Shown: piece after piece, positions 59,352 through 64,000 of the stretch
How the letters are laid out: each line of letters starts with the position of its first letter
How positions within the stretch are numbered: the first letter of the stretch is position 1
Assembly: GCF_030264295.1 (NCBI RefSeq)
Contig: NZ_CP127173.1
Location: 8,997,501-9,061,500, forward strand
DNA from: Amycolatopsis nalaikhensis
GTDB lineage: Bacteria; Actinomycetota; Actinomycetes; Mycobacteriales; Pseudonocardiaceae
Reading direction: 5' to 3'
DNA length: 64,000 nt
The notes under the pieces: generated by a model
The model's input: the letters and a program-made list of their open reading frames with translations, nothing else
What the model was told of the DNA's origin: nothing
Database searches by the model: none
Program-made: the position numbers and the translations under genes

Positions 59352-60196
59352 CAGGCCCCCTTGTTCGCGTCGCGCATCGAGCGCGCGGACTGGCCGCCCA
59401 GTGAGTCTTCCGACGTCTCCGCGTTGTGCGCGTGCGCCAGGTGGTGGAGCCCGAACACGGAGTCCATTCCGGACCGCAGGCCCATCAGGTCTTCGGCCTG
59501 GTTGACGGCTTTCTTCGCCAGCGCCAGCCCGAACTGCGGCATCGCGCCGATCTTCTCCGCGAGTTCGAGCGTGCGCTGCTCCAGCTCCGCGCGCGGCACG
59601 ATCCGGGTGACCATGCCCCATTCCTTGGCCTGCTGCACGGTGAAGCGCTCGCCGGTGAACAAGACCTCCTTGGCCGCGCGCGGCCCGAGCACCCACGGGT
59701 GCGCGAAGTACTCGACCCCCGGAATTCCCATGCGCACCACCGGATCGGCGAAGAACGCGTCGTCGGCGGCGACGATCAGGTCGCACACCCAGGCCAGCAT
59801 CAGCCCGCCCGCGATGCACGCGCCCTGGACGCTCGCGATCATCGGCTTCGGGATCTCCCGCCACCGGCGGCACATGCCCAGGTACACCTCGGACTCGCGG
59901 GCGAACCGCTGGTCGCCGCCCACCCGGTCGGTGTGGTCCCACCACAGCACCGCGCGGCGGTCGAAGGTGACGTCGGCGTCGCGGCCCGGGCTGCCGATGT
60001 CGTGCCCGGCGGAGAAGTGCTTGCCCTCGCCCGCCAGCACGATCACCTTGACCTCGGCGTCGTCGACGGCGCGGGCGAAGGCGTCGTCGAGGGCGTAGGT
60101 CATCGCCGAGTTCTGGGCGTTGCGGTAGTCCGGCCGGTTCATGGTGACCACCGCGACCGGTCCGCGCCGCTCGTAGCGGACCACCGGTTCACTCAT
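59351..60196 (-). CDS. enoyl-CoA hydratase/isomerase-family protein lacking both canonical glutamates
   Basis: A 281-residue crotonase-fold protein: VAVVTMNRPDYRNAQNSAM, the oxyanion loop GKHFSAGHDIGSPG and QGACIAGGLMLAWVCDLIVAADDAFFADPVVRMGIPG. Alignment by eye puts Met (in AGGLMLAW) and Val (in ADPVVRMG) where hydratases have the two catalytic Glu. A large insertion (RDADVTFDRRAVLWWDHTDRVGG) follows the first loop. It may therefore be an isomerase, hydrolase or lyase of the HIP pathway, not a plain hydratase. It is embedded between fadD3 and fadE31 with ATGA overlaps. Confidence 0.82.
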   Translation of the reverse strand: MSEPVVRYERRGPVAVVTMNRPDYRNAQNSAMTYALDDAFARAVDDAEVKVIVLAGEGKHFSAGHDIGSPGRDADVTFDRRAVLWWDHTDRVGGDQRFARESEVYLGMCRRWREIPKPMIASVQGACIAGGLMLAWVCDLIVAADDAFFADPVVRMGIPGVEYFAHPWVLGPRAAKEVLFTGERFTVQQAKEWGMVTRIVPRAELEQRTLELAEKIGAMPQFGLALAKKAVNQAEDLMGLRSGMDSVFGLHHLAHAHNAETSEDSLGGQSARSMRDANKGA

Positions 60197-61719
60197 GCCG
60201 TCTCCTCACTGAGCAGCCGCTTCAGCACCTTGCCGGAAGCGTTGCGGGGCAGCTCGTCCACGAACGCGACGAACCGCGGGGTCTTGTAGTTGGCCAGCCG
60301 CTCGCGGCAGAACGCGAGCACGGCGTCCTCGGTCAGCCCGGTGCCGACGACGAACGCCTTGCCGACCTCGCCGAGCCGGTCGTCGGGGACGCCGATGACG
60401 GCGACGTCGCGGACGCCGGCCAGCTCGGTCAGCGCGTGCTCGACCTCGGCCGGGTAGACGTTGAAGCCGCCGCAGATGTACATGTCCTTGAGCCGGCCGG
60501 TGATGGTGAGGTAGCCGCCGTCGTCCAGCTCGCCGACGTCGCCGGTGTGCAGCCAGCCGTCCTCGTCGATCGCCTTGGCGGTGGCTTCCGGGTCGTCGAG
60601 GTAGCCGAGCATCACGTTCGGCCCGCGCACCACGATCTCGCCGGGCGACCCCTGGATCGCCACCTCGAACCCGGCGGTCGCCCGGCCCGAAGTACCGGCC
60701 ACGAGCTCCGCGTCGTCCCCCGGGCGGCACATCGTCACTACCACGGCTTCGGTCAGGCCGTAAGCGGTGAGGACGATCTCGAAGCCGATTTCCGCGCGCA
60801 TCCGGCGCACGAGCGACGCCGCCACCGGCGCCGCCCCGGTGACCGCCAGCCGCAGCGACGAGAGGTCTCCGTGATCCCGTTCGTGCAGCAGGGACTGGAA
60901 GATCGTCGGCGCGCCGGGCAGGACCGAGATCCGCTCCCGTTCGATCAGCGCCATCGTCGTCGGCAGGTCGAACACGGCCTGCGGGACGATCGTCGCGCCG
61001 GTCAGCAGCCCGACGACGATCCCGGCCTTGTAGCCGAAGCTGTGGAAGAACGGGTTGATCACCAGGTACCGGTCGCCGTCGGTGACCCGGCCGCACTCGG
61101 CCCACGCCGTCGCGACGCCGACCACCTGGCGATGCGCCGACAGCACGCCCTTGGCCCGGCCGGACGTGCCCGAGGTGAACAGGATGTCGCTGACGTCGTC
61201 CGGCTTCACCGCGTCCGCGCGGGCTTCGACCTCCGCCAGCGGGGCCTGCTCGGCGAGGAACTCGTCCCAGCCCAGCGTCCCCGGCACGGGCCGGTGCGGC
61301 TGTTCCAGCGGCACGCGCACGACGGTGCCGAGGTCCGGCAGGTCCGCGCCGGTCGCGACGATGGCGGCGTGGCGGTCGGTGCCGAGGAAGTCGGCGGCGA
61401 CGACCAGGGCCTTCGCGCGGCTGCGGACCAGCAGGTCGACGGTCTCGGCGGCGGTGAACCGGGTGTTGACCGGCACGAGCGTCGCACCCCCGTAGAGCGC
61501 GCCGAGGGCGGCCAGGACCCAGTGGTGGGTGTTGGGGAGGTTCACCGCGACCCGGTCCCCCGGCTCCACCCCACGCGCGGCGAACGCGCGGGCGACCGCC
61601 TGAACACGTTCCAGAAGATCGCCGAACCCGAGCCGGACGTCGCCGTCGACCAAGGCCTCGGCGGCGCCGAACTTCGCGGCAGCCTCCCGGACGACGGCCG
61701 GGATCGTGGTCTGTCCCAC
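60193..61719 (-). CDS. fadD3: FadD3-like HIP-CoA ligase
   Basis: A 508-residue acyl-CoA synthetase (ANL superfamily). Motifs: DILFTSGTSGRAKGV (P-loop), LTAYGLTEAVVVTM, LHTGDVGELDDGGYLTITGRLKDMYICGGFNVYPAEVE, and the catalytic Lys in RNASGKVLKRLL. FadD3 activates the steroid remnant HIP (rings C/D with a propionate chain), and its position next to fadE31-33 and divergent fadE30 supports this assignment. GTG 61719 has GAGGAGG upstream. It is the first gene of its operon, next to a KstR-like operator. Confidence 0.85.
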   Translation of the reverse strand: MGQTTIPAVVREAAAKFGAAEALVDGDVRLGFGDLLERVQAVARAFAARGVEPGDRVAVNLPNTHHWVLAALGALYGGATLVPVNTRFTAAETVDLLVRSRAKALVVAADFLGTDRHAAIVATGADLPDLGTVVRVPLEQPHRPVPGTLGWDEFLAEQAPLAEVEARADAVKPDDVSDILFTSGTSGRAKGVLSAHRQVVGVATAWAECGRVTDGDRYLVINPFFHSFGYKAGIVVGLLTGATIVPQAVFDLPTTMALIERERISVLPGAPTIFQSLLHERDHGDLSSLRLAVTGAAPVAASLVRRMRAEIGFEIVLTAYGLTEAVVVTMCRPGDDAELVAGTSGRATAGFEVAIQGSPGEIVVRGPNVMLGYLDDPEATAKAIDEDGWLHTGDVGELDDGGYLTITGRLKDMYICGGFNVYPAEVEHALTELAGVRDVAVIGVPDDRLGEVGKAFVVGTGLTEDAVLAFCRERLANYKTPRFVAFVDELPRNASGKVLKRLLSEETA

Positions 61720-61744
61720 CGCACCCTCCTCTGGACCGACAAAC

Positions 61745-61758
61745 TAGAACGTGTTCTC
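61745..61758. promoter_or_regulatory. KstR-like operator in the fadD3/ipdE1 divergent promoter
   Basis: TAGAACGTGTTCTC fits the KstR consensus TNNAACNNGTTNNA at all but the last base; its core AGAAC-GT-GTTCT is a perfect inverted repeat. It lies 26 bases from the fadD3 start and 44 from the ipdE1 start. The site resembles the KstR motif more than the KstR2 motif (CAAG-N2-CTTG core), although HIP genes in mycobacteria belong to KstR2. Confidence 0.65.
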
Positions 61759-61801
61759 ATTACCCTAGGTGCCGGACCGGCCCGGCAGCAAGGAGGCGTG
61801 C

Positions 61802-62947
61802 GTGGAACCGACGCGATTCCGCCGCGAGGTCGCGGGCTGGCTCGCGGACAACCTGACCGGCGAGTTCGCCGCGCTGCGCGGGCTGGGCGGGCCGGGCCGC
61901 GAGCACGAGGCGTTCGAGCTGCGCCTGGCCTGGGAACGCCACCTGGCCGCGGCGGGCTGGACGTGCGTCGGCTGGCCGCGTGAATTCGGCGGGCGCGGGC
62001 TGTCGCTCGACGAGCAGGTCGCCTTCCACGAGGAATACGCCGCCTCGGGCGCGCCGGCCCGGGTCAACCACATCGGCGAGCAGCTGCTCGGCCCGACGCT
62101 CATCGCGTTCGGCACGCCCGAGCAGCAGGCCCGGTTCCTGCCGAAGATCGTCGCCGTCGAAGAGCTGTGGTGCCAGGGCTACTCCGAACCCGGGGCGGGC
62201 TCCGACCTCGCCGCCGTCTCCACATCCGGAACCCTCCGGGGCGACGAATGGGTCATCAACGGCCAGAAGATCTGGACGTCACTGGCCCACGTGGCCGACT
62301 GGTGCTTCGTCGTGGCCCGCACCGAACCGGGGTCGCGGCGCCACCACGGGCTGTCCTACCTCCTGGTGCCGCTGCGCCAGGAGGGCGTCACCGTGCGGCC
62401 GATCCGGCAGCTGACCGGCACGTCGGAGTTCAACGAGGTGTTCTTCGACGACGCCCGCACCGACGCGGACCTGGTCGTCGGCGAACCCGGCGACGGCTGG
62501 CGGATCGCGATGGCCACCCTCGGCTTCGAACGCGGGGTCTCGACGCTGGGCCAGCAGATCGGCTTCCGCCGCGAGCTGGACGACATCGTCGCCGACGCGA
62601 AGCGCCTGGGCACCTACGACGACCCGCTCCTGCGTGCCGACCTCACCCGCGCCCGCCTCGGGTTGCGCGTCCTGCGCGCGCACGCGTTGCGCACGCTCGG
62701 CCAGGCCGCGGGCCCGGAAGTCGCCGTCGGCAAGCTGCTGTGGGCGCAGTGGCACCGCGGACTCGGGGAACTGGCCGTGCGGGCGCGCGGCTCGCGGTCC
62801 CTGGTCGCCGACGGCCCCGAGCTGGACGACGCGCAGCGGCTCTACCTGTTCACCCGCGCGGACACGATCTACGGCGGTTCGGACGAAATCGAACGGAACA
62901 TCATCGCCGAGCGTGTGCTCGGCCTGCCCCGGGAGGCGCGACCGTGA
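61802..62947 (+). CDS. ipdE1: FadE30/IpdE1, acyl-CoA dehydrogenase for HIP catabolism
   Basis: A 381-residue acyl-CoA dehydrogenase: GWTCVGWPREFGGRGLSLDEQVAFHEEYAASGAPARVNHIGEQLLGPTLI, QGYSEPGAGSDLAAVST, INGQKIWTSLAHVADWCFVVART, and RADTIYGGSDEIERNIIAERVLGLPREAR. These are the full flavin/CoA motifs of the alpha subunit. IpdE1 with IpdE2 dehydrogenates 5OH-HIP-CoA. GTG 61802 has AGGAGG five bases upstream, better than GTG 61769. It is divergent from fadD3, and its stop overlaps ipdF (GTGA). Confidence 0.85.
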   Translation: MEPTRFRREVAGWLADNLTGEFAALRGLGGPGREHEAFELRLAWERHLAAAGWTCVGWPREFGGRGLSLDEQVAFHEEYAASGAPARVNHIGEQLLGPTLIAFGTPEQQARFLPKIVAVEELWCQGYSEPGAGSDLAAVSTSGTLRGDEWVINGQKIWTSLAHVADWCFVVARTEPGSRRHHGLSYLLVPLRQEGVTVRPIRQLTGTSEFNEVFFDDARTDADLVVGEPGDGWRIAMATLGFERGVSTLGQQIGFRRELDDIVADAKRLGTYDDPLLRADLTRARLGLRVLRAHALRTLGQAAGPEVAVGKLLWAQWHRGLGELAVRARGSRSLVADGPELDDAQRLYLFTRADTIYGGSDEIERNIIAERVLGLPREARP

Positions 62948-63714
62948 TCCCCCAGTACCCACCCGGCCACGAGCTGCTCGCGGGCAAGGTCGTCGTGGTC
63001 ACCGCCGCCGCGGGCACCGGCATCGGCTCGGCCGTCGCCCGCCGCTGCCTCGAAGAAGGCGCGAGCGTCGTGGTGAGCGACTGGCACGAACGCCGTCTCG
63101 GCGAGAAGGCCGCCGAACTGGCCGAACTCGGCAAGGTGCACGCCATCCCCTGCGACGTCACCGCCGAAGACCAGGTCCAGGCCCTCGTCGACGGCGCGGT
63201 CGACCACTTCGGCCGTCTCGATGTGATGGTCAACAACGCCGGGCTCGGCGGCACGAAGTCCGTGCTCGACATGACCGACGACGAATGGTCCCGCGTCCTC
63301 GACATCACCCTCACCGGTACCTTCCGGTGCACGCGCGCGGCCCTGCGGCAGTTCGTCGCCCAGGGCGGTGGCGGGGCGATCGTCAACAACGCCTCGGTGA
63401 TCGGCTGGCGCGCCCAGGCCGGTCAGGCGCACTACGCCGCGGCCAAGGCCGGGGTGATGGCGCTGACCCGGTGTTCCGCGCTGGACGCGGCCGAGCACGG
63501 CGTCCGCGTGAACGCCGTCGCGCCCAGCCTCGCCATGCACCCGTTCCTCGCCAAGGTGACCAGCGACGAACTCCTCGAAGACCTCACGAAACGGGAGGCG
63601 TTCGGCCGCGCGGCCGAGCCGTGGGAGGTCGCCAACGTCATGGTCTTCCTCGCCAGCGACTACGCGAGCTACCTGACCGGCGAAGTCGTCTCCGTCAGCA
63701 GCCAGCACCCCTAG
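62944..63714 (+). CDS. ipdF: IpdF-like SDR (5-oxo/5-hydroxy HIP-CoA reductase)
   Basis: A 256-residue short-chain dehydrogenase: VVVVTAAAGTGIGSAVARRCLEEGASVVVSDWHERRL (with Asp after strand 2, suggesting NAD), VMVNNAGLGGTKSVLDM, NNASVIGWRAQAGQAHYAAAKAG, and VAPSLAMHPFLAKV. The early AAAGTGIG loop is the pattern of the steroid-locus SDR corresponding to Rv3559c (IpdF). The position directly after fadE30 agrees. Start GTG 62944 overlaps the preceding stop. Confidence 0.82.
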   Translation: MIPQYPPGHELLAGKVVVVTAAAGTGIGSAVARRCLEEGASVVVSDWHERRLGEKAAELAELGKVHAIPCDVTAEDQVQALVDGAVDHFGRLDVMVNNAGLGGTKSVLDMTDDEWSRVLDITLTGTFRCTRAALRQFVAQGGGGAIVNNASVIGWRAQAGQAHYAAAKAGVMALTRCSALDAAEHGVRVNAVAPSLAMHPFLAKVTSDELLEDLTKREAFGRAAEPWEVANVMVFLASDYASYLTGEVVSVSSQHP

Positions 63715-63724
63715 GAGCGTTCCC

Positions 63725-64000
63725 GTGCCCGAAGCCTTCCTCCTCGACGCGGTCCGCACGCCCGTCGGCCGCCGCGGCGGCGCCCTGTCCGGCTGGCACT
63801 CCGCCGACCTCGGCGCGCACGTCATCAAGGCGGTCGTCGAGCGCACCGGCGTCGACCCGGACCTCGTCGACGACGTCATCCTGGGCTGCACCGACACCCT
63901 CGGCCCGCAATCGGGCAACATCGCGCGCACGGCGTGGCTGGCGGCCGGGTTCGGCGACCACGTGCCGGGGGTGACGGTCGACCGGCAGTGTGGGTCGAGC
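63725..64000 (+). CDS. fadA6: FadA6-like thiolase, N-terminal part (cut by window edge)
   Basis: The first 92 codons of an acetyl-CoA acetyltransferase-type thiolase: FLLDAVRTPVGRRGGALSGWHSADLGAHVI, DVILGCTDTLGPQSGNIARTAWLAAG, and the nucleophilic Cys in VDRQCGSS at the window edge. FadA6 removes acetyl-CoA in HIP ring degradation; the assignment follows from the gene order fadE30-ipdF-fadA6. GTG 63725 lies 10 bases after the ipdF stop, with GGAG in the gap. Confidence 0.83.
   Translation, partial: MPEAFLLDAVRTPVGRRGGALSGWHSADLGAHVIKAVVERTGVDPDLVDDVILGCTDTLGPQSGNIARTAWLAAGFGDHVPGVTVDRQCGSS

Overview
The window is about 64 kb of very GC-rich actinomycete chromosome. The coding style fits a Pseudonocardiales organism, most likely Amycolatopsis: GC3 near saturation, many GTG starts, and ATGA/GTGA gene overlaps. 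A complete mycofactocin locus, a steroid C/D-ring (HIP) catabolic locus and two families of small conserved intergenic hairpin elements support this. The genus is inferred from gene content and style, not from a marker gene. I see no rRNA, tRNA, CRISPR array, insertion sequence or phage gene.

Layout. 1-4.6 kb: an APC permease (cut by the window edge) divergent from a ROK regulator, then a DHA2-type drug exporter with a TetR repressor and a clear operator. 4.6-18.1 kb is the most unusual part. It holds a trehalose-phosphate synthase carrying an N-terminal HTH, a stand-alone class III cyclase-like domain, a receiver-domain/phosphotransferase-like protein, a roughly 1,600-residue protein with a GHKL ATPase-like domain at each end and two phosphoribosyltransferase-like segments between, and an HTH-STAND NTPase-WD40 protein. 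The receiver and giant genes each contain one single-base frameshift. 18.2-25.3 kb: snapalysin, then the mycofactocin operon mftA-B-C-E-SDR-F-D with divergent mftR. 25.4-32.2 kb: secreted hydrolase, PhoD, an RHH/VOC/methyltransferase operon, and an aldolase-PfkB pair. 32.4-38.5 kb: a six-gene, tightly overlapping catabolic operon of unknown substrate headed by a double Lrp regulator.

38.5-52 kb is a mosaic of small units: XRE regulator+SDR, AurF-like diiron oxygenase+ferredoxin/flavin reductase, membrane adenylate cyclase, zinc alcohol dehydrogenase, a trypsin-like protease fused to a DNA/RNA non-specific endonuclease, DUF427, a GntR/VOC divergent pair sharing a start-codon-spanning operator, TerC, and a TetR/ECF-sigma divergent pair. 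52.2-56.3 kb: a DUF574-type methyltransferase, a GAF regulator and a flavin monooxygenase. 56.3-64 kb: the steroid HIP-degradation genes fadD3-ECH-fadE31-fadE32-fadE33 (ipdE2), divergent from fadE30 (ipdE1)-ipdF-fadA6, with a KstR-like operator in the shared promoter.

How the parts work together. FadD3 would activate HIP to its CoA thioester. IpdE1 with IpdE2 (encoded on opposite strands) would then begin beta-oxidation of the side chain, and IpdF and the thiolase act in the same pathway. The mycofactocin genes make a peptide-derived redox cofactor for nicotinoprotein dehydrogenases such as the SDR in the operon. The 4.6-18 kb block looks like a signalling or conflict island and is the best candidate for an undescribed system.
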